From Fontisphaera persica (GTDB lineage Bacteria; Verrucomicrobiota; Verrucomicrobiia; Limisphaerales; Fontisphaeraceae), in contig NZ_CP116615.1 in the NCBI RefSeq assembly GCF_024832785.1, positions 496,001-560,000 of the forward strand: a DNA stretch of 64,000 nt. The letters are read 5' to 3'. The notes beneath the pieces are model-generated. The model had not been told where the DNA came from and searched no databases. It worked only from the letters and a program-made list of their open reading frames with translations. This document shows positions 36,231 to 44,708 of the stretch, piece by piece; within the stretch, counting starts at the first letter, position 1, and each line of letters starts with the position of its first letter. The translations under genes and the position numbers were made by a program.

Positions 36231-36245
36231 TTTGCCGGCCTGAAA

Positions 36246-36269
36246 CCGCCCTTCCTTGCGGGGGGGCGG
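36246..36269 (+). other. Hairpin between pstS and pstC
   Basis: CCGCCC (36246-36251) pairs with GGGCGG (36264-36269) around a 12-base loop, in the 71-bp pstS-pstC gap. No T-run follows. Such structures after a binding-protein gene often protect its mRNA and allow higher expression than the permease genes; that role is inferred. Confidence 0.4.
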
Positions 36270-36301
36270 CATTTCCAAACCTGTTTTGCGGAACATTCTG
36301 C

Positions 36302-37480
36302 ATGCCGCACAAATACACAGGCACCAATCGCCCTGCGGGGTGGATGGGCCTTCATCGCGGGCACAAAGCGCGGCCACTGGAATGGCTGGCTGAGAAATTC
36401 ATCCTGCTGGTTTCGCTTTCGGCGACTGTCATCATCTTTCTAATTTTCCTGTTCGTCACCCGGGAGGCGTTGCCCATCATTTTGGGGCGCATGGATTCCT
36501 CCGCCGTCAAGAATGTCAGGCCGTTGGAGGATTTTGACAAAATGACGCCGCAGGAGATTCAGGCCTACCTTCACCTGAAACCAGCCGAGTATGCACGGAT
36601 GGACCGGGAGGCCCTGCTGGAGATGATGAAAGTGCGCCTGGAGGCCAAGGAGGAAATTCCGGACGACAAAGACGCGCGTGTGAACACCACGGCCTGGCGC
36701 TACCTGCTCCTGCCCTATCAATGGAGCGATTATGACCGTCCGGAGTACATCTGGCAGCCGATATCGCAAATTCCCAAATACAACCTCATTCCCTTGATCA
36801 TCGGCAGTCTCAAGGCTTCGGTGGTGGCTTTACTATTCGCGGTGCCTCTGGCTTTGGGAGCGGCCATTTATGTCTCCCAACTGGCCTCACCGCGGCTCAA
36901 GGAATGGCTCAAACCGGGCATTGAACTGCTGGCGGGCATTCCCTCGGTGGTTTTGGGATTTTTTGCCCTGATTGTCATGGCCTCGTTCCTGCAGCACATT
37001 TTTGGCTATGAGTCCCGCCTCAATGCCTTTGTGGCAGGCATCGCCCTTGGCTTGGCCATCATTCCCGTGGTGTTCAGCATCGCCGAGGATGCGCTGACCA
37101 GCGTGCCGCGGAGTTTCACTGAAGGCGCGCTGGCCCTGGGCTCCACCAAATGGCAGGCTGCCTGGCACATTGTATTGCCGGCGGCGGTGCCCGGCGTGTT
37201 TGCGGCCGTGGTGCTGGGCTTCGGCCGGGCCATCGGGGAAACCATGATTGTGTTGATGGCGAGCGGCAACGCCAGCATCGTTTCCTGGAGTTTGTTGGAT
37301 TCCACCCGTACGATGACGGCCACCATCGCAGCGGAGATGGCTGAGACGGTGGTGGGCGGTCATCATTACCGGATGCTGTTCCTCATTGGGGCCCTGCTGT
37401 TTTTGGTGACCTTCATTGGCAACATGGTGGCGGATTGGTTCATCCACCGTCTGAAAAAGCGTTTGGAGGGACGCGCATGA
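36302..37480 (+). CDS. pstC: Phosphate ABC transporter permease PstC
   Basis: One of the two membrane subunits of the phosphate importer. The 392-residue protein has an N-terminal membrane helix (~30-55, 'FILLVSLSATVIIFLIFLFV'), a charged insertion of roughly 100 residues outside the membrane (~65-155), and then the binding-protein-dependent transport core: 'GSLKASVVALLFAVPLALGA', 'LAGIPSVVLGFFAL', and the EAA loop 'EGALALGSTKWQAAWHIVLP'. The long insertion makes it bigger than E. coli PstC (319 residues). Its last four bases overlap the start of pstA. Confidence 0.94.
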   Translation: MPHKYTGTNRPAGWMGLHRGHKARPLEWLAEKFILLVSLSATVIIFLIFLFVTREALPIILGRMDSSAVKNVRPLEDFDKMTPQEIQAYLHLKPAEYARMDREALLEMMKVRLEAKEEIPDDKDARVNTTAWRYLLLPYQWSDYDRPEYIWQPISQIPKYNLIPLIIGSLKASVVALLFAVPLALGAAIYVSQLASPRLKEWLKPGIELLAGIPSVVLGFFALIVMASFLQHIFGYESRLNAFVAGIALGLAIIPVVFSIAEDALTSVPRSFTEGALALGSTKWQAAWHIVLPAAVPGVFAAVVLGFGRAIGETMIVLMASGNASIVSWSLLDSTRTMTATIAAEMAETVVGGHHYRMLFLIGALLFLVTFIGNMVADWFIHRLKKRLEGRA

Positions 37481-38424
37481 GCACCCAACCGATTTCCCTG
37501 ACCCGCACCCGGCGCGATCCGTTTTCAGTGCTCTTCACGGGGCTGACGGGAGTGGCTACGCTGTTGATTCTGCTGATTCTGGCGGTCATCCTGGGCAACA
37601 TCCTGTGGCATGGCAAGGAGGGGCTGAGCTGGCGCTTCATCTTCAGCATGTCTGACCGGGAGATGTTTGATGTGAACCAGGCGGGGGTGTTGCCCATGAT
37701 TGTGGGCACCACGGCGCGGGTGATTCTGATGACCATCATCGTGCTGCCCATCGGCGTAATTACGGCGATTTATCTGAATGAATACGCCCATTCCACCAGC
37801 ATCTTCACCCGCATCATCCGCGGGGCGGTCAACAACCTGGCGGGGGTGCCTTCCATTGTCTTTGGATTGTTTGGCATGGGGTTTTTCATCAGCTTCATCG
37901 GCGGAAGGCTGGATGCGGCACTGTACCCGGGTGACGCTGAACCGCACTGGGGCAAGCCGGCCTTAATCTGGGCCAGCGCCACCCTGGCGGTGATGACGCT
38001 GCCGGTGGTGATTGTGGCCACGGAAGAGGCCCTGCGCGCCATTCCGTTGGGGCTGCGCGAGGCCAGCCTGGCGCTGGGCGCCACGAAACTGCAGACGATT
38101 CTGCGCATTGTTTTCCCCAATGCGCTGCCGGGCATCTTGACGGGTGGCATTCTGGCTATCAGCCGCGCGGCGGGCGAGGTGGCGCCCATTTTATTTACCG
38201 GCGCGGCCTATTATATGGCGGGGCTCCCGAAATCGTTGACCGATCAGTTCATGGATCTGGGTTATCATGTGTTCATTTTTTCGACCCAATCGCCGAACAT
38301 CGAACAGACGCGCCCCATCCTCTACGCGACGGTGGTGGTGCTGTTGGTGCTGACCTTCGCGTTGAACTTCGTTGCCATTTTAGTGCGTGCCCGCATGCGC
38401 AAGAAGATGCGGTTATCTCATTGA
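37477..38424 (+). CDS. pstA: Phosphate ABC transporter permease PstA
   Basis: The second permease subunit, 315 residues. The ATG at 37477 overlaps the pstC stop (ATGA) and precedes a charged N-terminus, then the first helix '[18 protein letters not shown]'. Conserved segments are '[12 protein letters not shown]', '[19 protein letters not shown]', and the EAA loop '[20 protein letters not shown]' that contacts PstB. The C-terminal helix is '[18 protein letters not shown]'. Coupling to pstC and to pstB downstream fits a stoichiometric transporter. Confidence 0.95.
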   Translation: MSTQPISLTRTRRDPFSVLFTGLTGVATLLILLILAVILGNILWHGKEGLSWRFIFSMSDREMFDVNQAGVLPMIVGTTARVILMTIIVLPIGVITAIYLNEYAHSTSIFTRIIRGAVNNLAGVPSIVFGLFGMGFFISFIGGRLDAALYPGDAEPHWGKPALIWASATLAVMTLPVVIVATEEALRAIPLGLREASLALGATKLQTILRIVFPNALPGILTGGILAISRAAGEVAPILFTGAAYYMAGLPKSLTDQFMDLGYHVFIFSTQSPNIEQTRPILYATVVVLLVLTFALNFVAILVRARMRKKMRLSH

Positions 38425-38432
38425 CATCGCTT

Positions 38433-39251
38433 ATGGCTGGAACACTTGCCACACAGCTCAGTCAGGACCCCCGCCGGGGCAGCGGGCTGGCCAATTCGTC
38501 CACGCTGATTGCCATACGGGAGCTTTCCCTGTGGTATGGCCAGAATCCGGCGCTGACCCGCATTACCATGGACATCCGCGCCAATCTGGTGACCGCCTTC
38601 ATTGGCCCCTCGGGCTGCGGCAAATCCACCTTGCTGCGCTGTTTTAACCGGATGAACGATTTGATTGACGGCGTACGCATGGAAGGGGAGGTAGAAATCG
38701 CCGGTCAGAACATTTATGCGCCGGAGGTGGACGTCATCGAGCTGCGCAAACGGGTGGGCATGGTTTTCCAGCGTTCCAACCCTTTTCCCAAGTCCATCTA
38801 CGAAAACATCGCCTATGCCTTGCGCCTGCATGGAGTGCGCGACCGCAAGAAGCTGGACGAAATTGTCGAGCAAAGCCTGCGCTCGGCGGCGTTGTGGGAT
38901 GAAGTCAAAGACCGCCTGCATACCAGCGCCATGGGCCTGAGTGGCGGCCAGCAGCAGCGCCTTTGCATTGCGCGGGCCATTGCCATCCGGCCGGACATCA
39001 TTCTCATGGATGAGCCGGCCTCGGCGCTGGACCCCCTGGCCACGGCGCGCATTGAAGATTTGATTCTGGATTTGAAAAAGGATTTCACCATTGTGATTGT
39101 GACGCATAACATGCAGCAGGCGGCGCGCATTTCGGATATGACGGCCTTTTTTTATTTGGGTGAGTTGATTGAGTATGATACCACGGAGAAAATCTTTACC
39201 AATCCCGCGCGGAAGCAGACCGAGGATTATGTGACCGGCCGGTTTGGTTGA
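38433..39251 (+). CDS. pstB: Phosphate ABC transporter ATP-binding protein PstB
   Basis: PstB energises phosphate uptake and also relays transporter state to PhoU and PhoR. The 272-residue protein shows Walker A 'GPSGCGKST', Q-loop '[20 protein letters not shown]', signature '[14 protein letters not shown]' and Walker B '[13 protein letters not shown]', with '[13 protein letters not shown]' as the H-loop. The ATG at 38433 is preferred; a TTG at 38421 that overlaps the pstA stop would add four residues. The family normally reads DEPCSALDP; Ala replaces Cys here, a conservative change. Confidence 0.96.
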   Translation: MAGTLATQLSQDPRRGSGLANSSTLIAIRELSLWYGQNPALTRITMDIRANLVTAFIGPSGCGKSTLLRCFNRMNDLIDGVRMEGEVEIAGQNIYAPEVDVIELRKRVGMVFQRSNPFPKSIYENIAYALRLHGVRDRKKLDEIVEQSLRSAALWDEVKDRLHTSAMGLSGGQQQRLCIARAIAIRPDIILMDEPASALDPLATARIEDLILDLKKDFTIVIVTHNMQQAARISDMTAFFYLGELIEYDTTEKIFTNPARKQTEDYVTGRFG

Positions 39252-39274
39252 GCCCGGCAGGAAGGAGCGACGTT

Positions 39275-39979
39275 ATGTCTCAGCATTTTGAACAGGAAGT
39301 ACAGCATCTGAAACAGCAGTTGCTGACCATGGCGAGCCATGCGGAAAACGCCGTGCGCCGCGCCGTCAAAGCCCTGCTGGAGCAGAATCGGAGCCTGGCC
39401 GCCCAAGTGGCCCAAGAGGATGATGTGCTGGACCGTTTTGAAGTGGAGATTGATGAGCTGGCCATTCAGGCCCTGGCCAAGGCGCCGCTGGCCAGCGACT
39501 TGCGCCTGGTGACGCGGGCCATGAAAATCTCCCATGAACTGGAGCGGATTGGCGACGCCGCCACCACCATTGCCCGGCGCGCGCAGGAGCTGCCGCCGGG
39601 GCTGCCGTTGGAGGAATTTGTGGACATCCCCCGCATCACCCAACTGGTGCTGCTCATGTTGAAAGATGCGCTGGATGCTTTTGTGAATCACGAACCGGAC
39701 CGCGCCCGGGCGGTGATTCCGCGGGACAAGGAAGTGGACCGGTTGAACAAGGAGGCGCATAGGAATCTGGGAGAGTACCTGCAGCAACAGCCCGGGGCGA
39801 CGGCGTGGGCGTTGCATTTAATGGCCATCACCAAGAGCCTGGAGCGCATTGGCGACCACGCCAAAAACATTGCCGAGGATGTGGTTTATTTGTATGAAGG
39901 ACGTGACATCCGCCACGGTGGCGCCACGGCCCCTGGCCGGCCTGCCGCGGGGATGAATGATACCCAAGCCCATAGTTGA
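39275..39979 (+). CDS. phoU: Phosphate-signalling protein PhoU
   Basis: PhoU links the Pst transporter to the PhoR kinase and keeps the pho regulon off when phosphate is plentiful. The start is decided by AAGGAG eight bases before the ATG at 39275; an upstream TTG at 39248 lacks support. The 234 residues form two tandem three-helix bundles, each with the E/DXXXD-type metal-binding motif: 'DVLDRFEVEIDELAIQALA' with 'SHELERIGDAATTIARRA', and 'DKEVDRLNKEAHRNL' with 'TKSLERIGDHAKNIAED'. It lies between pstB and phoB, as in many bacteria. Confidence 0.95.
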   Translation: MSQHFEQEVQHLKQQLLTMASHAENAVRRAVKALLEQNRSLAAQVAQEDDVLDRFEVEIDELAIQALAKAPLASDLRLVTRAMKISHELERIGDAATTIARRAQELPPGLPLEEFVDIPRITQLVLLMLKDALDAFVNHEPDRARAVIPRDKEVDRLNKEAHRNLGEYLQQQPGATAWALHLMAITKSLERIGDHAKNIAEDVVYLYEGRDIRHGGATAPGRPAAGMNDTQAHS

Positions 39980-39985
39980 GTCCTT

Positions 39986-40669
39986 ATGAAGCCCAAAATC
40001 CTGGTGGTGGATGATGAACCCGATGCCGTGGAACTCATCGAGTTTAATCTCAAAGGTGCGGGATTCGATGTCATCAGCGCCGATGACGGTGCCGAAGCGG
40101 TGCAAAAGGCCCGGACCGCGCAGCCCAATTTAATCATCCTGGACGTGATGCTGCCGGAGATGGACGGCATGGAGGTGTGCAAGACCCTGCGCCGGGACCC
40201 TGCCACTGCGAAAATCCCCATCATCATGCTGACAGCCAAAGCGGCCGAAATTGACCGCGTGCTGGGTTTGGAATTGGGCGCCGATGACTACGTCACCAAA
40301 CCCTTCAGTCCGCGCGAGCTGGTGTTGCGGGTGAAGAACATGCTGCGCCGCGGCCAGCCCACCGAGGAAAAGCAGGAGCAAATCCGCGCGGGCGACCTGG
40401 TCATTGACATCCCGCGGCATCAAGTCACGGTGAAGGGCAAAAAGGTGGATTTGACGGCCACAGAATTTCGCTTGCTGACCGTGCTGGCGCAACGGCGGGG
40501 CCGGGTGCAATCGCGCGACCAGCTTCTGCAGGATGTCTGGGAATACGACAACCTGATTGACACCCGCACGGTGGACACCCACATGCGGCGCTTGCGCGAG
40601 AAACTCGGGCCGGCGGCCCGCTACCTGGATACCATTCGCGGGGTGGGGTATCGGTTCACCGACGAATGA
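39986..40669 (+). CDS. phoB: OmpR-family response regulator PhoB
   Basis: A two-domain DNA-binding response regulator of 227 residues. The receiver domain has Asp9/Asp10, the phospho-acceptor Asp53 in 'LIILDVMLPEMDG', and Lys in 'DDYVTKPF'. The winged-helix output domain carries 'LTATEFRLLTVLAQRRGRVQ' and 'RTVDTHMRRLREKLG', ending 'IRGVGYRF'. The assignment as PhoB rests on its place after phoU and before a PhoR-like kinase. Its likely targets include the two Pho-box-like sites at 33.9 and 35.3 kb. Confidence 0.93.
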   Translation: MKPKILVVDDEPDAVELIEFNLKGAGFDVISADDGAEAVQKARTAQPNLIILDVMLPEMDGMEVCKTLRRDPATAKIPIIMLTAKAAEIDRVLGLELGADDYVTKPFSPRELVLRVKNMLRRGQPTEEKQEQIRAGDLVIDIPRHQVTVKGKKVDLTATEFRLLTVLAQRRGRVQSRDQLLQDVWEYDNLIDTRTVDTHMRRLREKLGPAARYLDTIRGVGYRFTDE

Positions 40670-40690
40670 CGGGGGAGCGGCGGCGGTTTA

Positions 40691-41932
40691 TTGGTTGTGA
40701 CGTTTTTGGATGAACAATGGGCGTTGTGGCTCTTTGCCGCGGGCGTGGCGCTGGTGGTGTTGCACACCTGGTGGATGGAGCGCCGCCATCGCCGCGCCCG
40801 CGAGCTGGCCGAGCGTGAATACACCCGGCAGGCCCTGCAAAAACAGCAGCAGCTTCAGGCCCAGTTTCAAGCCCAGCAGGAGGCCTTGTTCAACAGCATG
40901 ATTGAGGGAGTGCTGGTGCTCGACCAGCAGGGCCGCATCCAGCTCTTCAACCAGTCCCTTAAAGATTTGCTGCAATTTGCCCGGGATTTGCGGGGATTGA
41001 CGTTGATTGAGGCGTTTCGTTTGCCGGAATTGGAGCGCATGGCCCACCGCCTGCTCAAGGAATGCACGGTGGCGGCGGTGGAGATTGAGCTTCCGGGCGC
41101 CACGCCGCGTTATCTGCAGGTCAATGGCTCGGCGGTGCTGGACCGGCAGGGGCGGCAGCAGGGAGCCATCATGGTTTTTCATGATCTGACCCGCCTCAAA
41201 CAACTGGAAAAAACGCGCCAGGAGTTTGTGGCCAATGTAAGTCATGAGCTGCGCACGCCCTTGGCCATGATCAAGGGTTTTGTGGAGACGCTCTTGAGCG
41301 GCGCCAAGGACGACCCCGCCGTGGCCACCCGGTTTTTGCAAAACATTGAGAAACACACCGACCGGCTCACGTTTTTAATCGAGGATTTGCTGACCATCTC
41401 CCGGCTGGAGTCCGGCAAGGTGTTGTTCAATTTGCGCCCCACCAACTTGCGCGAGACGGTGCAGCATGTGATGGAGGATTTGCAGACCCGGGCGGCCGAC
41501 AAGCAAATCCGATTCTTCAACCAGGTGCCGGAGGAATTGGAGGCATGGGCCGATGGGGATCGTCTGCAGCAGGTGCTGTTCAACTTGCTGGACAATGCCA
41601 TCAAGTACGGCCATGTGGGCGGCAAGGTGGAGATAACCGGCCAGCGCCTGGACCAGGGCATGGTAAGGCTTTCGGTGGCGGATGACGGGCCGGGGGTGCC
41701 GCCGGAGTCCCGCGAGCGCATCTTTGAACGGTTTTACCGTGTGGACAAAGCCCGTTCACGCGAGGCGGGCGGCACGGGCCTTGGCCTGGCCATTGTCAAA
41801 CACATCATCCAATGCCACGGCGGCCGGGCCTGGGTGGAGAGTGAAATGGGGCGTGGTTCAACCTTCCATGTCACCCTGCCGGCCGATGAGGCGGCGGCCA
41901 AGGCTTCCGAAAATCGGCGTTTGAGCGCCTGA
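40691..41932 (+). CDS. phoR: Phosphate-sensing histidine kinase PhoR
   Basis: The 413-residue kinase has one N-terminal membrane segment ('LWLFAAGVALVVLHTWW') and a helical linker rich in Gln. A PAS domain follows (~60-165, 'NSMIEGVLVLDQQGRIQLFN'). HisKA carries the phospho-acceptor His185 in 'VSHELRTPLAM', and HATPase_c has the N-box 'NLLDNAIKYG', G1 'DDGPGVP' and G2 'GTGLGLAIVKHI'. The start is unusual: TTG at 40691 or GTG at 40697, with no ATG nearby. With almost no periplasmic domain it probably senses phosphate through PstB/PhoU, as known for E. coli PhoR. Confidence 0.92.
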   Translation: MVVTFLDEQWALWLFAAGVALVVLHTWWMERRHRRARELAEREYTRQALQKQQQLQAQFQAQQEALFNSMIEGVLVLDQQGRIQLFNQSLKDLLQFARDLRGLTLIEAFRLPELERMAHRLLKECTVAAVEIELPGATPRYLQVNGSAVLDRQGRQQGAIMVFHDLTRLKQLEKTRQEFVANVSHELRTPLAMIKGFVETLLSGAKDDPAVATRFLQNIEKHTDRLTFLIEDLLTISRLESGKVLFNLRPTNLRETVQHVMEDLQTRAADKQIRFFNQVPEELEAWADGDRLQQVLFNLLDNAIKYGHVGGKVEITGQRLDQGMVRLSVADDGPGVPPESRERIFERFYRVDKARSREAGGTGLGLAIVKHIIQCHGGRAWVESEMGRGSTFHVTLPADEAAAKASENRRLSA

Positions 41933-41939
41933 AGGCCGC

Positions 41940-43142
41940 CTAACGGGCGACTTCAAAGGCAAACCCTTTGAGATACTCGGTTTCCGGAATGACCGGCAGC
42001 ACCGGATGGTCCGGGGATTGGGTGTAAATGGCCACGCGGCGCAACACCCGCCGGCTGTCGGCGGCGGCGGCGGTGATGACCTCCTGGAAAAGCGGCGCCG
42101 GCACGTGATGCGAGCAACAGAAGGTGACGAGTGTCCCCCCTGGTTTGAGCAATTTGAGCGCCCGGAGATGGATTTCCTTGTACCCGCGGAGAGCATCGGG
42201 GACGGAGGCGCGGGTGCGGGTGAAGGAGGGCGGGTCCAGAATGATGACATCATATCGTGGGATGAGTTTTTCGTGCGGGCGGGTGGTGGTCTGAGCCTTG
42301 AGCCAGTCAAACACGTTCACTGTTTCCACCGAAATGCGGCCGGCCAGGCCGTTGCGTTGGGCATTGGTTTGCAGGGCGGCGGCCGCTTCCGCGCTCTGCT
42401 CCAGGCAATGCACGTGAGCGGCGCCTGCCCGCGCCGCGTGCAGGGCAAAACCGCCGACAAAACTAAAGCAATCCAGAACCTGGGCCCCCGGCGTCAGACG
42501 CGCCACCAGCTCGTAATTCACCTGTTGGTCCAGATAAAGGCCGGTCTTGTGGCCGGTCTGAAGGTCCGCCGCCATTTCCAGACCGTTCAACCGCGCCCAG
42601 ACCATCGGAGCCGGTTCGCCCCAGAGCGTGCCTTGGGCTTCGTCCAAACCCTCGAATTTGCGGGCCGCGGTCTCGCTGCGCTCCACGATTGCCTTGGGAG
42701 AGAATAGTCGGCGCAGCACTTGCACGACCATTTCCTTGCGGGCGTCCATGCCCAGCGAGGAAATTTGCAGGACCAGGTGGTCTTCGTATTTATCCACAAT
42801 CAAGCCGGAGAGAAAATCGCTTTCGGCGTTGACGACCCGCAGGCTGGTGGCCTGCGGCAGATGGCGGCGGCGCAATTCCCAGGCCGCACGCAACCGTTGC
42901 TCAAACCAGGCTTCGTTCACCTGGACCCGCTGGGGGTCCAGCAGGCGGACGTGGATTTTGGAGCGTGAGTTGAAAAAACCCACGCCCAGAAAACGATGGC
43001 GGGAATCTTTGACCTGGACAATTTCCCCATCGCGCGGGGTGGGCGTGACGCGCCAGACGGAGCCGGCATAAATCCAAGGGTGTCCGGCGGCTACGCGGTC
43101 GGCTTCGCCGGGTTTCAAGGTGACAGTAGGCAAGGTCAGCAT
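41940..43142 (-). CDS. rlmI: 23S rRNA (cytosine)-methyltransferase RlmI-like
   Basis: RlmI-type enzymes methylate C5 of a cytosine in 23S rRNA (C1962 in E. coli). The ATG at 43142 opens directly into the PUA-like N-terminal domain ('LKPGEADRVAAGHPWIYAGS'); a longer frame upstream to 43337 has no conserved sequence. The Rossmann methyltransferase domain shows 'VLDCFSFVGGFALHAARAGA' (SAM site), 'NVFDWL', and 'YDVIILDPPSFTRT' with the DPPSF motif. The 400 residues are typical. It is divergent from kdsA and convergent with phoR, so it is a single-gene unit. Target base is inferred from the family. Confidence 0.92.
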   Translation of the reverse strand: MLTLPTVTLKPGEADRVAAGHPWIYAGSVWRVTPTPRDGEIVQVKDSRHRFLGVGFFNSRSKIHVRLLDPQRVQVNEAWFEQRLRAAWELRRRHLPQATSLRVVNAESDFLSGLIVDKYEDHLVLQISSLGMDARKEMVVQVLRRLFSPKAIVERSETAARKFEGLDEAQGTLWGEPAPMVWARLNGLEMAADLQTGHKTGLYLDQQVNYELVARLTPGAQVLDCFSFVGGFALHAARAGAAHVHCLEQSAEAAAALQTNAQRNGLAGRISVETVNVFDWLKAQTTTRPHEKLIPRYDVIILDPPSFTRTRASVPDALRGYKEIHLRALKLLKPGGTLVTFCCSHHVPAPLFQEVITAAAADSRRVLRRVAIYTQSPDHPVLPVIPETEYLKGFAFEVAR

Positions 43143-43330
43143 AAGGTTTGTAAACAAGGGCCGCTGGCAAGGATGAATTTCCTGGCCTTGGCCTTGGGGC
43201 ACAAGGTACCCGCTCTTCCCCTTAATGGGAAATAAATTTATCCATGAGCAGAGGAATGGCTTTGAACGGTGACCGGCCACAGTTTGCGCCAAGGGTGGAC
43301 AATCCCGCACAGGCTTGGTACAAAATTGCC

Positions 43331-44149
43331 ATGCCAAAGTCTGACACGGGCCTCTGGAAACGCTTGAGCAGCCGGCGGGAGTTGTTTGTCATCGCCGGAC
43401 CGTGTGTTATTGAAAGCGAGGCCCTGTGCCTGGAAGTGGCGCAAAAGCTGGAGCCAGTTTGCCGCCGGCTGGGTATGCCGTTGGTTTTCAAGGCCAGTTT
43501 TGACAAGGCCAACCGCACGTCAGCCAGGTCTTTTCGCGGCCCCGGCCTGGAGGCCGGCCTGGAAGTGTTGAAAGAAGTCCGCGCGCGCACGGGTCTGCCG
43601 GTGCTGACCGATGTGCATACGGAGGAGCAAGCTCAAATGGCCGGTGAGGTGGTGGACATTCTGCAAATACCGGCGTTTCTCTGCCGGCAGACGGATTTGA
43701 TAGAAGCGGCGGTGGCCACCGGCAAGATTGTCAATCTAAAGAAAGGGCAGTTTCTCAGCCCGGCCGAGATGTTGCAGGTGGTGCGCAAGGCGCGTGAGCT
43801 GGGGGGCAGGCAGTTGTTGGTGACCGAGCGCGGCACGACTTTTGGCTACAATAATTTGGTGGCGGATATGCGGGCCATTCCCTGGCTGCGGCAGGCTGAG
43901 TGCCCGGTGGTGTTTGATGCCACCCATTCGGTCCAGTTGCCCGGCGCGGGGGGGGACAAGTCGAGCGGCCAGCGCGAGTTTGCGCCGGTGCTGGCCCGTG
44001 CGGCGGTGGCCGCGGGGGCTGATGGTGTGTTTATCGAAACGCATCCCCAGCCAGAGGCGGCCTTGAGCGATGGTCCCAACATGATTCCCCTCGCGGAAAT
44101 GCCGCTGGTGCTAAAATCCCTAAAAAAGATTTATCAAGCTCGGGATTGA
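43331..44149 (+). CDS. kdsA: 3-deoxy-8-phosphooctulonate synthase (KDO-8-P synthase)
   Basis: KdsA condenses arabinose-5-phosphate with phosphoenolpyruvate to KDO-8-phosphate, the first step of KDO synthesis for lipopolysaccharide. Motifs are 'FVIAGPCVIESE', 'FKASFDKANRTS', 'GLPVLTDVHTEEQAQ', 'DILQIPAFLCRQTDL', 'VNLKKGQFLSP' and 'FIETHPQPEAALSDGPNMIP'. The ATG at 43331 gives 272 residues; an in-frame ATG at 43244 would add 29 non-conserved residues. A G8 run at 43949-43956 is in frame here. Followed by kdsC with a 25-bp gap. Confidence 0.96.
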   Translation: MPKSDTGLWKRLSSRRELFVIAGPCVIESEALCLEVAQKLEPVCRRLGMPLVFKASFDKANRTSARSFRGPGLEAGLEVLKEVRARTGLPVLTDVHTEEQAQMAGEVVDILQIPAFLCRQTDLIEAAVATGKIVNLKKGQFLSPAEMLQVVRKARELGGRQLLVTERGTTFGYNNLVADMRAIPWLRQAECPVVFDATHSVQLPGAGGDKSSGQREFAPVLARAAVAAGADGVFIETHPQPEAALSDGPNMIPLAEMPLVLKSLKKIYQARD

Positions 44150-44174
44150 GCTTTTCTCCAACGAAACCCTGCCC

Positions 44175-44708
44175 ATGCTAGCTCCGGAAGAATTGACGGC
44201 CCGCCTGAAAAAAGTGCGGCTCTTTTTATGTGATGTGGACGGCATCCTCACTGACGGCACCGTCCTCATGAATGGCGAGGATGAAGTCAAACAATTCCAC
44301 GTTTTTGATGGGCTGGGCACGCGGCTGCTCCGCGAGCATGGCGGCATCAAGGTGGGGTGGATTTCGGCCCGCCCCTCTCCGGCGACCACCCGCCGGGCGC
44401 AGGAATTAAAGGTGGATTTTTTATATCAGGATCGCGCCCCCAAGGTGGATGCCATTGAAAACATTTTGCGGCAGGCGGGTTGCACGTGGGAGGAGGTGTG
44501 TTACATGGGGGATGACATTGTGGACTTGGGCGCTTTGCGCCGCGCCGGCGTGGCGGTTTGCGTGCCGGATAGTTTGCCGGAGGCGCTGGCCCTGGCGCAT
44601 TATGTCACCCGCAAACCAGGCGGGCGCGGTGCGGTGCGAGAAGTCATTGAGCTGTTGCTCAAAGCCCAGGGCAAATGGGAAACCCTGCTGCGGGAATACT
44701 CCGCATGA
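44175..44708 (+). CDS. kdsC: KDO-8-phosphate phosphatase (HAD family)
   Basis: KdsC removes the phosphate from KDO-8-P to give free KDO. The 177-residue HAD protein has the nucleophile pair Asp20 and Asp22 in 'LCDVDGILTDG', with 'HVFDGLGTRLL' and 'WISARPSPATTRRA' (motif II Ser), a lysine in 'RAPKVDAIENIL', and 'VCYMGDDIVDLGALRRAG' (motif IV). It is the cap-less tetrameric type, as expected. The stop overlaps the next start as ATGA, coupling KDO synthesis to the Lpt export genes. Confidence 0.94.
   Translation: MLAPEELTARLKKVRLFLCDVDGILTDGTVLMNGEDEVKQFHVFDGLGTRLLREHGGIKVGWISARPSPATTRRAQELKVDFLYQDRAPKVDAIENILRQAGCTWEEVCYMGDDIVDLGALRRAGVAVCVPDSLPEALALAHYVTRKPGGRGAVREVIELLLKAQGKWETLLREYSA

Noticed and set aside
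36246-36269. pstS-pstC hairpin as a terminator
   Set aside because: No T-run follows and the downstream genes belong to the same transporter, so it is listed only as a hairpin.
43949-43956. A second G8 run, in kdsA, as a possible frameshift
   Set aside because: The frame continues correctly through it ('LPGAGGDKSSG'), so kdsA is intact. It also shows that a G8 run is not by itself an assembly error.
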